Assembly (NCBI RefSeq): GCF_020010925.1 | Contig: NZ_JAGJBZ010000005.1 | Coordinates: 124,001-188,000 of the forward strand | Direction: 5' to 3' | DNA: 64,000 bases | DNA from: Streptomyces griseiscabiei | GTDB taxonomy: Bacteria > Actinomycetota > Actinomycetes > Streptomycetales > Streptomycetaceae | In this document: in pieces, positions 42,886 through 51,197 of the stretch | Numbering within the stretch: the stretch's first letter is position 1 | Layout of the letters: the number at the start of each line of letters is the position of its first letter | Notes under the pieces: generated by a model | Seen by the model: the letters and a program-made list of their open reading frames with translations, nothing else | What the model was told of the DNA's origin: nothing | The model's database searches: none | Program-made: the position numbers and the translations under genes

Positions 42886-42940
42886 CTATACGCCTTGCCG
42901 AATGCCCGAACGCCGCCATACTATTCGAGTAAGCGAATAG
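42886..42940. promoter_or_regulatory. Paired operators, mer divergon 1
   Basis: CTATTCG-agtaag-CGAATAG (42921-42940) is a perfect dyad. CTATACG-ccttgc-CGAATGC (42886-42905) is a diverged copy 35 bp away. The second mer divergon has the same pair at the same 35-bp spacing. They are likely sites for the ArsR-type MerR proteins. Confidence 0.75.
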
Positions 42941-42966
42941 ATGCATGTGGAAGAGGGCTGGTGGCT

Positions 42967-43389
42967 ATGGGCCCTGCGCCTGTCCTGGTCCGCACCGCAG
43001 TCATAACGGCCGCCCGCCAGGCCGACAGCGGGTGCGCGCATACCGACGCCGCTGCCCGGTTCTTCCGAGCCCTGTCCGATCCCACCCGGCTGAAGCTGCT
43101 GGAGTTCATCCTTCGCGGGGAGCGCACCTGCCCCGAGTGCGTCGGATACGCCGGTGTCTCCCAGTCGCGGGTCTCGGTCCAACTGGCCTGCCTGACGGCC
43201 TGCGGGTATGTGACCGGCCACCGGGACGGCAGGAGGCTGCGCTACCGCGTCGGCGACCCCCGGGTGGCGGACCTGGTCGTCCTCGCCCGCGCCGTCGCCG
43301 CGGACCACGACGGCGTCCCGGACCGCTGCTCCGGTGATCACGCCCAGCCGGGACCGATGCTCGGAAGGAACCGCCATGCCGACCTCTGA
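42967..43389 (+). CDS. merR: ArsR-type mercury regulator, copy 1
   Basis: 140 residues from the ATG at 42967 (a GTG at 42961 is possible). Winged helix: FFRALSDPTRLKLLEFI, QSRVSVQLACLTACGYV, RDGRRLRYRVGD. Cys at GERTCPECVGYAG, QLACLTAC and near the C-terminus (PDRCSG) are candidate Hg ligands. The Streptomyces lividans mer operon also uses an ArsR-like MerR. It is divergent from merA copy 1. Confidence 0.88.
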   Translation: MGPAPVLVRTAVITAARQADSGCAHTDAAARFFRALSDPTRLKLLEFILRGERTCPECVGYAGVSQSRVSVQLACLTACGYVTGHRDGRRLRYRVGDPRVADLVVLARAVAADHDGVPDRCSGDHAQPGPMLGRNRHADL

Positions 43390-43699
43390 CCGGCCTCCCC
43401 GCCGCGAACCGGACCGGCCCGGCATGGACGCTGCCCCGGGCATCGGGATCGTCCTGCTGATGATTGCCTGCTGCGCGCTTCCCGTCCTCATCCTTTCCGG
43501 TGCCCTCGCCGGGATCGGCGCCTGGCTCGGCAATCCTTGGGTGATCGCCGCGGCCGTGGTCCTGGCCGTCGCGGCCGTCACCGTCCTCGTACGCCGCCGC
43601 GCCCACCGCGACGACTGCTGCCCGCCCGGGGACGCCTCGGGCACCTCCGCGACGCGCCACCGCGAACCCCGCCAGGGAGGCGGCCCGCATGACCGCTGA
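43376..43699 (+). CDS. Small MerT-like Cys-pair membrane protein
   Basis: 107 residues from the ATG at 43376 (14 bases before the merR stop). Two membrane segments: one begins IVLLMIACCALPVLILSGALAG (two adjacent parts, about 25-46) with a vicinal Cys pair inside, like MerT helix 1; the second is VIAAAVVLAVAAVTVLV. The tail has DDCCPP. It probably carries Hg(II) across the membrane by Cys relay. Confidence 0.75.
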   Translation: MPTSDRPPRREPDRPGMDAAPGIGIVLLMIACCALPVLILSGALAGIGAWLGNPWVIAAAVVLAVAAVTVLVRRRAHRDDCCPPGDASGTSATRHREPRQGGGPHDR

Positions 43700-43773
43700 C
43701 ACTGCTGTCGCCCGCCCCGGCTCATATCCGCGCAACCAGTTGGCCGCGTGTGACTGACACCGAGGAGGCCGTC

Positions 43774-44061
43774 ATGTATGCCCCTTCCCAGCCCTCACGC
43801 CGCGAGCCGGACCGGTCCGGTGACGGCGCAGCCGCAGGCACCGCCTGGCTGCCGCCCCCTGCTCGCATTACCGGCCTTGCCCTGCTCGCCGCCGGGGTCC
43901 TGGCCGGGATCGGCCTCGTTTTGTCGATCACGTGGGCGGTCGACGTCGCGGTCGTTCTGGCCATCGCTACCGTCGCCACCGTGCTCGTGCGCCGCTCTCT
44001 GCGGCGCGACGCGTCCTCCCCGGACGACCAGGCCCGCCGGCGCCGCAGGCGGTGCTGCTGA
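43774..44061 (+). CDS. Small membrane protein, diverged MerT-like paralogue
   Basis: 95 residues from the ATG at 43774 with GAGGAGG upstream. The N-terminus and hydrophobic plan resemble the protein at 43376, with two segments (about 30-50 and 52-72), but the in-membrane Cys pair is lost. Only the terminal CC after a run of Arg remains. It may be a decaying duplicate. Confidence 0.6.
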   Translation: MYAPSQPSRREPDRSGDGAAAGTAWLPPPARITGLALLAAGVLAGIGLVLSITWAVDVAVVLAIATVATVLVRRSLRRDASSPDDQARRRRRRCC

Positions 44062-44082
44062 ACCGCAGGGAGGAATCCTGCG

Positions 44083-44460
44083 ATGACGGCCGCCTCATCC
44101 GCACCGGCCCAGCGCACTGCGCTGGGCCGGGCTGCTCGGCGGCTGCTGGAAGTCACGCTTGCCGCTCTCGGTGCCCTGGCCGCCACGCTTGGCGCGGGGG
44201 TGGCGCTGGTCGGCCTGTGCTGTGGCGGCCTGGCCGTCACGGGTGCGGGCACGGCCGCCACGGGCGGCGCTGTGGCAGGCCCCTGGTCCTGGCTGTTTCT
44301 GACGGCCGGGACCACGCTGATTGCTGCCTCGCTGATCGTGCGGCGTCAGCGTACGCGGGCCTGCTGCCCGCCCAAGCAAGCTCCGTCCGGTCATCGCGTC
44401 GTTGGCGAGGGCGCCGTCGGGCGGGATCCCCTCAGGCAGGGGCCCCGGGACGGCGGCTGA
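44083..44460 (+). CDS. Small Cys-pair membrane protein
   Basis: 125 residues. Segment 1, TLAALGALAATLGAGVALVG then LCCGG (about residues 25-50), has a vicinal Cys pair; segment 2 is WLFLTAGTTLIAASLIV; RACCPP follows. It is closely similar to the protein at 49193. Its 3' end meets the end of merA copy 2 head-on (2 bp apart). Mercury transport is the likely role. Confidence 0.7.
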   Translation: MTAASSAPAQRTALGRAARRLLEVTLAALGALAATLGAGVALVGLCCGGLAVTGAGTAATGGAVAGPWSWLFLTAGTTLIAASLIVRRQRTRACCPPKQAPSGHRVVGEGAVGRDPLRQGPRDGG

Positions 44461-44462
44461 GT

Positions 44463-45887
44463 TCAGCCGGCGCAGCAGGAGAGCCTGGCGACGTCCGAGG
44501 TGAACGTCTGAGCGGCCAGCTTCAATGCTTCGGCCATGGTCAGGTAGGGGTGCCAGGTGCGGGCGATCTGGTCGACGGTCAGCCCGGCGGTGATGGCGTA
44601 GGTGGCGGCGGTGATGATGTCGCCCGCGCCGTCGGCCAGGACGTGGGCGCCGAGCAGCTTTCCGGTGCCGCGTTCGGCGATGAGCTTGACCAGGCCGCGG
44701 GTGTCGCGGTTGGCCAGCGCCCGGGGTACGTACTGAAGCGGCAGGGTGCGGCACTGGCAGGCGATGCCGGCCTCGGCCAGCTGGGCGTCGGTCATTCCGA
44801 CCGAGGCGATGGCGGGGCTGGTGAAGGTGACCTTCGGCAGCGCGGTGTAGTCCAGGGTGCGCTCCGCGCCGTCCAGGGCGTTGTCTGCGACGAGCGTGCC
44901 GTGGGCCGCGGCCACGTACACGAAGTCGGGGTGCCCGGTGACGTCCCCGGCCGCCCAGATGCGGGGATTGCCGGTGCGCAGGTACTCGTCCACCACGACT
45001 TCGCCGCGCTCGCCGGTCTTCACGCCCACCCGCTCCAGGCCGAGGCCGTCGGTGACCGGCCGGCGTCCGGTGGCGACCAGCAGGTGGCTGGCGCGCACCT
45101 GCTGCTCGCCGCCGGGACCGGTGAGGGTGGCGAGGATGCCGTCGCCGTCGCGGCGTACCGCGCTGACCTGGGTGCGGGTGTGGACGGTGATGCCCTCGTC
45201 CGCGAAGACGGCCTCGATGCCGGCGGAGATCTCCGGCTCCTCGCCGGAGGCCAGGCGGGAGCGGACGGCCATGGTGACACGGCTGCCGAGGCGGGCGAAG
45301 AGCTGGGCCTGCTCCAGGCCGACGTAGCCGCCGCCGAGCACCAGCAGGTGCTCGGGGAGCTCCTCCAGCTCCATGGCGGTGGTGGAGGTCAGGTAGCCGG
45401 TCTCGTCCAGGCCGTCGATGGGCGGGGCCCAGGGCGTGGAGCCGGTGGCGATCAGGTAGTGGGCGGCCTCGATGGTGGTGGTGCCGCCGTCGTTCAGCGC
45501 GACCTGGAGTACGGGGCCGTCGGCGAACGTGGCGGTGCCGTGCACGATCTGCCAGCCGTAATCGGCGGCCAGATCGGTGTACTTCTCCGTACGCAGCTGC
45601 TCGACCAGGGCGTCCTTGCCGCCGATCAGGGCCGGGAAGTCGACCGGCACCGTGGCCGGGGCCAGCCCGGGGAACCGGCCGGCCGCCTGCGCGCCGTGGC
45701 GGGCCTCGGCGGCGGCCAGCAGCGCCTTGGACGGCACGCAGCCGACGTTCACGCAGGTGCCGCCGGTGGTGCCGCGCTCGACCATGACCACGCGCTTGCC
45801 CTTGTTGCGGGCCGCGATGGCCGCGGCGAACGCGCCGCCTCCCGAACCGATGATCGCCAGGTCGTAACCAGTGTGTGCCTGGAGCAC
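44463..45887 (-). CDS. merA: Mercuric reductase, copy 2
   Basis: 474 residues from a GTG at 45887 with GGGAGG upstream. It closely parallels copy 1: IGSGGGAFAAAIAARN, GGTCVNVGCVPSKAL, GGGYVGLEQAQLF and C-terminal ARLSCCAG. The NAD motif is canonical GGGYVG here but GGNAIG in copy 1. Divergence between the copies is spread evenly, so the duplication is old or they were acquired separately. Confidence 0.95.
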   Translation of the reverse strand: MLQAHTGYDLAIIGSGGGAFAAAIAARNKGKRVVMVERGTTGGTCVNVGCVPSKALLAAAEARHGAQAAGRFPGLAPATVPVDFPALIGGKDALVEQLRTEKYTDLAADYGWQIVHGTATFADGPVLQVALNDGGTTTIEAAHYLIATGSTPWAPPIDGLDETGYLTSTTAMELEELPEHLLVLGGGYVGLEQAQLFARLGSRVTMAVRSRLASGEEPEISAGIEAVFADEGITVHTRTQVSAVRRDGDGILATLTGPGGEQQVRASHLLVATGRRPVTDGLGLERVGVKTGERGEVVVDEYLRTGNPRIWAAGDVTGHPDFVYVAAAHGTLVADNALDGAERTLDYTALPKVTFTSPAIASVGMTDAQLAEAGIACQCRTLPLQYVPRALANRDTRGLVKLIAERGTGKLLGAHVLADGAGDIITAATYAITAGLTVDQIARTWHPYLTMAEALKLAAQTFTSDVARLSCCAG

Positions 45888-45934
45888 AGCACTACCTCCC
45901 TCAGTGGGGCCAGGCTCCGTGCCGGACCCCTTTT

Positions 45935-45989
45935 CTATGCGGCTTGCCGAATGGCAGAGGACCACCATACTATGCGGGCAAGCGAATAG
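45935..45989. promoter_or_regulatory. Paired operators, mer divergon 2
   Basis: CTATGCG-ggcaag-CGAATAG (45970-45989) and CTATGCG-gcttgc-CGAATGG (45935-45954) are 35 bp apart, as in divergon 1. They lie between merA copy 2 and the ArsR-type MerR at 46013. Confidence 0.75.
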
Positions 45990-46012
45990 CTGCTTGTGGA
46001 AAGGCCCCGCCC

Positions 46013-46399
46013 ATGAAAACCCCTGCCCTTGCCGGCTCCCCTGCCACGGCCGATGCGGCCGAGGTGCCGTGTCTCCACCTGGACACCACGGCCAAGTTTT
46101 TCCGCGCCCTTGCGGACCCCACCCGGCTGAAGCTGCTGGACTTCATCCAGCGCGGCGAGCGCACCAGCGCGCAGTGCGTCGAGTACGCCGGCATCTCGCA
46201 GCCGCGGGTGTCGGTACACCTGTCGTGCCTGGTGGACTGCGGCTATGTCAGCGCCCGCCGGGACGGCAAGAAACTGCGCTACTCCGTCGGCGACCCCCGC
46301 GTCGCGGACCTGATCATGCTGGCCCGGTCCCTGGCCGCCGACAACGCCGCCGCGCTTGACTGCTGCACCCGCATCCCCGGAGAGGGGGAGCAGCGATGA
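46013..46399 (+). CDS. merR: ArsR-type mercury regulator, copy 2
   Basis: 128 residues from the ATG at 46013. FFRALADPTRLKLLDFI, QPRVSVHLSCLVDCGYV and RDGKKLRYSVGD mirror copy 1. Cys at VPCLHL, AQCVEYAG, LSCLVDC and ALDCCTR are candidate Hg ligands; only the last pair is extra relative to copy 1. Its stop overlaps the next gene (ATGA). Confidence 0.88.
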   Translation: MKTPALAGSPATADAAEVPCLHLDTTAKFFRALADPTRLKLLDFIQRGERTSAQCVEYAGISQPRVSVHLSCLVDCGYVSARRDGKKLRYSVGDPRVADLIMLARSLAADNAAALDCCTRIPGEGEQR

Positions 46400-46698
46400 C
46401 GCCTCCGCCCACCCAGACACCTGACCGCCGTGGCGGCCTGCTCGGCACCCTCGGGATGGTCGGCGTCATGCTGCTGCCGATCATCTGCTGCGCCGGGCCG
46501 GTGCTGCTGGCCAGCGGCGCCCTGGCCGGGCTGGGCGGGGTGCTGGTCAGCCCCTGGCTGCTGGCCCCGGCCGCCATCCTGCTGGCCGGCGCTCTCGCCT
46601 GGTGGATGCGCCGCCGCAGCACCGCCGGCGGCGACTCCTGCTGCCCCCCGGCCACCCGCACCGACCAGCACGACCGCGACCTGCTCCGCAAGCACTGA
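46396..46698 (+). CDS. Small MerT-like Cys-pair membrane protein
   Basis: 100 residues. The first segment carries LLPIICCAGPVLLASGALAG (about residues 26-45), the second WLLAPAAILLAGALAWWM, and DSCCPP follows. It is a paralogue of the protein at 43376 and has the same position after an ArsR-type merR. It is likely a Hg(II) uptake protein feeding MerA. Confidence 0.75.
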   Translation: MTPPPTQTPDRRGGLLGTLGMVGVMLLPIICCAGPVLLASGALAGLGGVLVSPWLLAPAAILLAGALAWWMRRRSTAGGDSCCPPATRTDQHDRDLLRKH

Positions 46699-46826
46699 TC
46701 CCGCCCGGCGCTGCCGCACCGCGCCCGCGGTGACACCTTCCGGTCACCCGCCGCACTCACCCGTCCGCTCCGCTGTCGGCCGGGACCAGCTCCGGTCCTG
46801 GCATCCGAGGAAGGCCCGCACCACCT

Positions 46827-47399
46827 ATGACTTCCCCGTCCCCCACCGCCCGCCGCACCCGCCTGCGCCGCCGTACCGCCCTGGCCCTCGCCGCGGCCGC
46901 TACCGCCGCACTCACTCTGTCCGCCTGCGGCACCGGCACCACCGCCGACTCCGCGGCCAAGACCGATACCGTCAGCGGCACTTCCGCCGCTGCCAAGGCG
47001 GACACCGTCACCCTTCTTGACGACACCACGCTGGCGCTGCCCGCGAAGGAGCCCGCCGCGCTGTTCTTCTTCTCCGTGGGCTGCGGCGAGTGCGCGGGCG
47101 GCGCGAAGTCGCTGGATACGGCCGCCAAGGAGTTCGAGAAGGCCGGGAAGAAGGCCAATTTCCTCGCGGTGGACATGGACCCGAGCGAGTCGAAGACGAC
47201 CATCATGCAGTTCCTCCAGTACATCAAGGCCCCCTCCCTGCCCACCACCGTCGACAAGGGCGCCGCCCTGTCCCTGCGCTATAAGGTCTCGGCCCTGTCC
47301 ACGCTGATCGTCGTCGACCCCCAGGGCAAGGTCACCTACCGGGCCACCGACCCCTCCGCGGACCAGATCCAGGACGCCTTGAAGAAGGCGGGCGCGTAG
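46827..47399 (+). CDS. Thioredoxin-fold lipoprotein
   Basis: 190 residues. Basic N-terminus, hydrophobic stretch and lipobox LTLSAC (Cys34). The thioredoxin-type pair is GCGEC (Cys86, Cys89), then a DMDPSE strand and SLPTTVDKG, the cis-Pro loop. It would sit on the outer face of the membrane. Its stop abuts the CcdA-like gene (TAGTG), so it is likely that CcdA keeps it reduced, and it may bind Hg(II) outside like a MerP substitute. Confidence 0.8.
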   Translation: MTSPSPTARRTRLRRRTALALAAAATAALTLSACGTGTTADSAAKTDTVSGTSAAAKADTVTLLDDTTLALPAKEPAALFFFSVGCGECAGGAKSLDTAAKEFEKAGKKANFLAVDMDPSESKTTIMQFLQYIKAPSLPTTVDKGAALSLRYKVSALSTLIVVDPQGKVTYRATDPSADQIQDALKKAGA

Positions 47400-48349
47400 T
47401 GAACGGCCTGCTCGCCCTCGCCTTCGCCGCCGGCATGCTCGCCCCGGTCAACCCGTGCGGCTTCGCCCTGCTGCCCGCATGGATCACCGCCGCCCTCGGC
47501 GAGAGCGACACCTCGCCGGTGCCGGTACGCCTGGCCCGCGCCCTGCGCTCCGGCGCCGCCCTCACCCTCGGCTTCGCCGGCACCCTCGCGGTCGCCGGGC
47601 TCATCGTCAGCGCCGGCGCCCGCGCACTGATCAGCGCCGCCCCCTGGCTCGGCCTGGCCACCGGCGTCCTCCTGCTGCTCCTGGGCGCCGTCATGCTCAC
47701 CGGCCGCTCGCTCGGCCTGCGGCTGAACCTGTCCACCGGTACCAGGGGGTCGGCGGGCCCGCCGACCGCCCGGCGCATGGTCGTGTTCGGCGTCGGCTAC
47801 GCCGCCGCGTCCCTGTCCTGCACCTTCGGCGTGCTACTGGCCGTCATCGCCCAGGCCCAGGCCACCGCCAGCTACGCCGGTCTCCTCGCGGTCTTCGCCG
47901 CCTACGCCGCCGGATCGGCCGCCGTCCTGCTGCTGGTGGCGGTCACCACCGCCGCCGCGGGCGCCGCCCTCACCCGCAAGATCACCGCCCTGGCCCGGCA
48001 CGGCACCCGCATCACCGCCGCCGTCCTCGTCCTCACCGGCGCCTACCTGGCCTGGTACTGGTACCCCGCCGCCACCGGCGGCCCCGCCACCACCGCCCCC
48101 GGCGGCGGCCTCGCCACCTTCTCCGCCACCGCGACCGCCTGGATCCAGGGCCACACCACCACGATCGCCGTCACCGCCCTCGCGGTCGTCCTCGCGGTCA
48201 CCGCCGCCGCACTGCGCCACCGCAGGCGGCCCGCCCGCCACGCCACGCCCACCAGTACAGCCCCCTCGGCCGAGGCGGACTGCTGCCCGCCCCAGCCGGC
48301 CCCCACCCCGGCCGCCCCCGACCGCGACAACGGCGACCACTGCTGCTGA
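47399..48349 (+). CDS. CcdA/DsbD-like membrane thiol transporter
   Basis: 316 residues, GTG start in the preceding stop. Six or more membrane segments. Signature PVNPCGFALLP near residue 18 and a second Cys in AAASLSCTFGVLL (about 140) form the CcdA redox pair. The C-terminal tail has ADCCPP and DHCC, unlike ordinary CcdA. It passes electrons from the cytoplasm to outside thiol proteins; in this operon to the lipoprotein thioredoxin, or it moves mercury. Confidence 0.82.
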   Translation: MNGLLALAFAAGMLAPVNPCGFALLPAWITAALGESDTSPVPVRLARALRSGAALTLGFAGTLAVAGLIVSAGARALISAAPWLGLATGVLLLLLGAVMLTGRSLGLRLNLSTGTRGSAGPPTARRMVVFGVGYAAASLSCTFGVLLAVIAQAQATASYAGLLAVFAAYAAGSAAVLLLVAVTTAAAGAALTRKITALARHGTRITAAVLVLTGAYLAWYWYPAATGGPATTAPGGGLATFSATATAWIQGHTTTIAVTALAVVLAVTAAALRHRRRPARHATPTSTAPSAEADCCPPQPAPTPAAPDRDNGDHCC

Positions 48350-48429
48350 CCCCCGCCCACGCCCCACCCCCTCGGCCGGGCAACGGACAACGCCCCGGCC
48401 GCAGCCAACTCCGAGAACAGAACGGCGCC

Positions 48430-49065
48430 ATGACCACGTCAGCAGCCCACCAGGCGGCCTCCCCGACCGTGCGAAGCAGCCCGCACGCGGCGTTCGGCGC
48501 CGACCGCGCATTCGCCCTCCTGCTGATGGTGGGCGGCTCCCTCGGCCTGCTCGCCTCGGCCGTGCTCACCCACGACAAGATGAAACTGCTCGCCAACCCG
48601 AACTACGTCTCGGCGTGCAGCATCAACCCGGTGCTGTCCTGCAACAACATCATGAAGAGCTGGCAGGCCAGCACCTTCGGCTTCCCCAACCCCTTCATCG
48701 GCTGGGTCGCCTTCCCCGCCGTCATCGCCATCGGCGCTGGACTGCTGGCCGGCGCCCGCTACCGGCGCTGGCACTGGCTGGGCCTGCAGGCCGGCACCGT
48801 CTTCGGCATCGGCTTCGTGACCTGGCTGCAGTACTCCTCGCTGTATGCCATCGGCGCGCTGTGCCTGTGGTGCACCCTCGTCTGGGCCGTGACGATCCTC
48901 CTCTTCTGGTACACCACCGTGCACAACATCCAGCACGGGCTCATCCCCGCCCCCGACCGGCTGCGCCAAACCGTGACGGAGTTCCACTGGGCCGTGCCCG
49001 TCCTGTGGATCGGCACCATCGCGCTGCTGATCCTGACCAAGTGGGGCAGCGCCCTGTGGGCCTGA
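48430..49065 (+). CDS. Vitamin K epoxide reductase (VKOR) family protein
   Basis: 211 residues with about five membrane segments. The loop Cys pair and CXXC are visible: SACSINPVLSCNNIM (about 62-76) and GALCLWCTLVW (about 140). VKOR proteins oxidise DsbA-like thiols using quinones. Together with the thioredoxin lipoprotein and CcdA it could set the redox state of Cys proteins outside the membrane. Confidence 0.88.
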   Translation: MTTSAAHQAASPTVRSSPHAAFGADRAFALLLMVGGSLGLLASAVLTHDKMKLLANPNYVSACSINPVLSCNNIMKSWQASTFGFPNPFIGWVAFPAVIAIGAGLLAGARYRRWHWLGLQAGTVFGIGFVTWLQYSSLYAIGALCLWCTLVWAVTILLFWYTTVHNIQHGLIPAPDRLRQTVTEFHWAVPVLWIGTIALLILTKWGSALWA

Positions 49066-49192
49066 CCCCTCTCCAAGCCCCGGACCCCCGCCCCCCCGCG
49101 GGTGCCGGGAGGGTGGCCGGCTGCCGCATCCCCCCGAACGGCAGCCGGCCGCGCCCTCACCCCTGTCCGCCCGGCCCCAGGGAAGGTCCTTG

Positions 49193-49549
49193 ATGCGCAC
49201 GGCATCCCACCGCGCCCTCGCCCGGCCGCGCCGGGTGCTCGGTCACCTGCTGACGGCCACGCTCGCCGCGCTCGGCGCCCTCACCACTGCCCTTGGCGCC
49301 GCGCTGTCCGCGATCGGCCTGTGCTGCGGGGCCCCCGCCCTGACCGCCGCAGCCGCAGGCGGCGCCACCACCGGGACCGCCACCACCGGACCGGCGACCT
49401 GGCCGCTGTGGACCGCCGGAGCCGTCCTGCTCACCGCCGCCGCACTGTGGCACCGACGCCACCGCACCACCACCTGCCGCATCCGCCACCAGCCGTCCGC
49501 ATCCTCCGAACGGCCCCGCCCCTCCGGCCCCACCGGCCGGCACGGCTGA
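49193..49549 (+). CDS. Small Cys-pair membrane protein
   Basis: 118 residues from the ATG at 49193 preceded by GGAAGG. TATLAALGALTTALGAALSA then IGLCCGAPA carries the vicinal Cys pair; a second segment is LWTAGAVLLTAAALW. It is a paralogue of the protein at 44083. It lies between the VKOR and mycothione reductase genes, so it probably belongs to the same mercury-transport set. Confidence 0.7.
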   Translation: MRTASHRALARPRRVLGHLLTATLAALGALTTALGAALSAIGLCCGAPALTAAAAGGATTGTATTGPATWPLWTAGAVLLTAAALWHRRHRTTTCRIRHQPSASSERPRPSGPTGRHG

Positions 49550-49613
49550 GGATGCCTCACAGACCCCCGTACGTATCGAGTCGGACAGACAGAGACAGAC
49601 AAGGAGCCCATCC

Positions 49614-50990
49614 ATGGTCGAGCGGTACGACACCCTGGTGATCGGCGGCGGCATGGCCGGACTGCCCCTGGCCCTGCGCGCCGCCCGGCACGGCCGGGTC
49701 GCCTTCGTCGAGAAGGAGAAACTCGGCGGCACCTGCCTCAACCGGGGCTGCATCCCCACCAAGACGATGATCGCCTCCGCAGCGGTGGCCCACCAGGTGC
49801 GCCGCGCCGCCGAGTTCGGCGTGACCACCACCGCCCCCAGCGTGGACCTGGCCGCCGTCGTCGCGCGCAAGGACGCGATCGTCGACCGGATCCGCTCCGG
49901 CTCCTACAAGACGGTCGGCAAGGCCGACCAGCTCGACCTCTACCCCGCCGAGGGACGCTTCGTGGCCCCGCGGCGGCTGCGCGTGGACCACACCGAGATC
50001 GAGGCCGACAAGATCTTCCTGGTCACCGGCCTGCGCACGAGCCGCCCGCCCATCGACGGCCTCGACCAGACCCCGTACTACACCTCGCGCACCCTGCTGG
50101 ATCTCACCGAGTTGCCCGAGCACCTGATCGTGGTCGGCGGCGGCTACATCGGCTGCGAGTTCGCCCAGATGTTCGCCCGCTTCGGCTCCCAAGTGACGCT
50201 CATCCAGCGAGCGGAGCGGCTGCTGCCCGCCGAGGACCCCGACATCTCCACCGCCGTCACCAATGGCTTCACCGCCGACGGCATCACCGTCCTCACCGGA
50301 ACCACCTGCACCGCCGTCGACGGCCGCCCCGGCCACATCCGGGCCGGCTGCCACGGCAGCGAAACCGGCGAGATCACTGGCACCCACCTGCTGATCGCCG
50401 CGGGCCGCACCCCCAACACCGACACCCTCGGCCTCGAACACCTCGACCTTGAGCCCGACGAGAGCGGCTTCCTGCCCGTCGACGACCTGCTGCGCACCGA
50501 CGCCGAGGATGTCTGGGCGCTCGGCGACATCCGCGGCGGGCCGATGTTCACCCACACCGCCCGCGACGACGCCGACATCGCCTACCGCACCACCTACCGT
50601 GGCCAGGACCGCTCCACCACGGGCCGCGTCGTGCCGCACGCGGTGTTCACCGATCCCGAGGTCGGTTCCGTCGGGCTGACCGAACCCGACGCCCGCGCGG
50701 CCGGACACCAAGTCCTCATCGGCCGCCAGGACTTCACCGGTGTCGTCAAGGCCCGCGCCATCGGCAACACCCGCGGCCTGGTCAAATTCGTCGTCGACGC
50801 CGACACCGACCGCATCCTGGGCTGCCACATCGCCGGCCCCGACGGCGGCAACCTCGTCCACGAGGCCGTCATCGCCATGACCTGCGGCGCCACCTACACC
50901 GACATCGCCCGCGCCATCCACATCCACCCCACCCTCGCCGAAGGCATCAACACCGCCGCCGGCGGCGTCCACCGGGAAATCGGCACCTGA
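49614..50990 (+). CDS. mtr: Mycothione reductase
   Basis: 458 residues, the usual Mtr length. FAD-binding IGGGMAGLPLAL, redox pair GGTCLNRGCIPTKTM (about residues 39-44), NAD-binding VGGGYIGCEFAQMF (about 176), VWALGDIRGGPMFTH, and C-terminal HIHPTLAEGINTAAG with the catalytic His. It reduces mycothiol disulfide with NADPH. There is no C-terminal Cys pair, so it is not MerA. It would keep mycothiol available to carry Hg(II). Confidence 0.85.
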   Translation: MVERYDTLVIGGGMAGLPLALRAARHGRVAFVEKEKLGGTCLNRGCIPTKTMIASAAVAHQVRRAAEFGVTTTAPSVDLAAVVARKDAIVDRIRSGSYKTVGKADQLDLYPAEGRFVAPRRLRVDHTEIEADKIFLVTGLRTSRPPIDGLDQTPYYTSRTLLDLTELPEHLIVVGGGYIGCEFAQMFARFGSQVTLIQRAERLLPAEDPDISTAVTNGFTADGITVLTGTTCTAVDGRPGHIRAGCHGSETGEITGTHLLIAAGRTPNTDTLGLEHLDLEPDESGFLPVDDLLRTDAEDVWALGDIRGGPMFTHTARDDADIAYRTTYRGQDRSTTGRVVPHAVFTDPEVGSVGLTEPDARAAGHQVLIGRQDFTGVVKARAIGNTRGLVKFVVDADTDRILGCHIAGPDGGNLVHEAVIAMTCGATYTDIARAIHIHPTLAEGINTAAGGVHREIGT

Positions 50991-51032
50991 CCCTCCGGGC
51001 CCTGTGGTGGCAAAAGACCGCCCGCAGCATTG

Positions 51033-51197
51033 TCAACTGCACGACCCGTACGGCGCCGTTCTGTCCGCTTAGCTGTGCGATCTCGTGGCGAGTAGATCAC
51101 CATGGCAACGCAAGGGCGGAGTGCCCGGCAGTCTTTGCCGCGCCCCCCGCCCCATGCAACCCAGGCTGGGCAGTCAGCTACACGATCCGTACGGCGC
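51033..51197. repeat. 25-bp imperfect direct repeat near the tnpC-like 3' end
   Basis: 51033-51057 and 51173-51197 match at 22 of 25 bases, both beginning GTCA and ending CCGTACGGCGC. The second copy covers the end of the tnpC-like gene. Between them (51058-51172) I see no gene. The first copy may be a remnant of a duplicated tnpC tail. Confidence 0.5.

Noticed and set aside
49614..50990. Third mercuric reductase
   Set aside because: It lacks the C-terminal Cys pair and has the length and His region of mycothione reductase.
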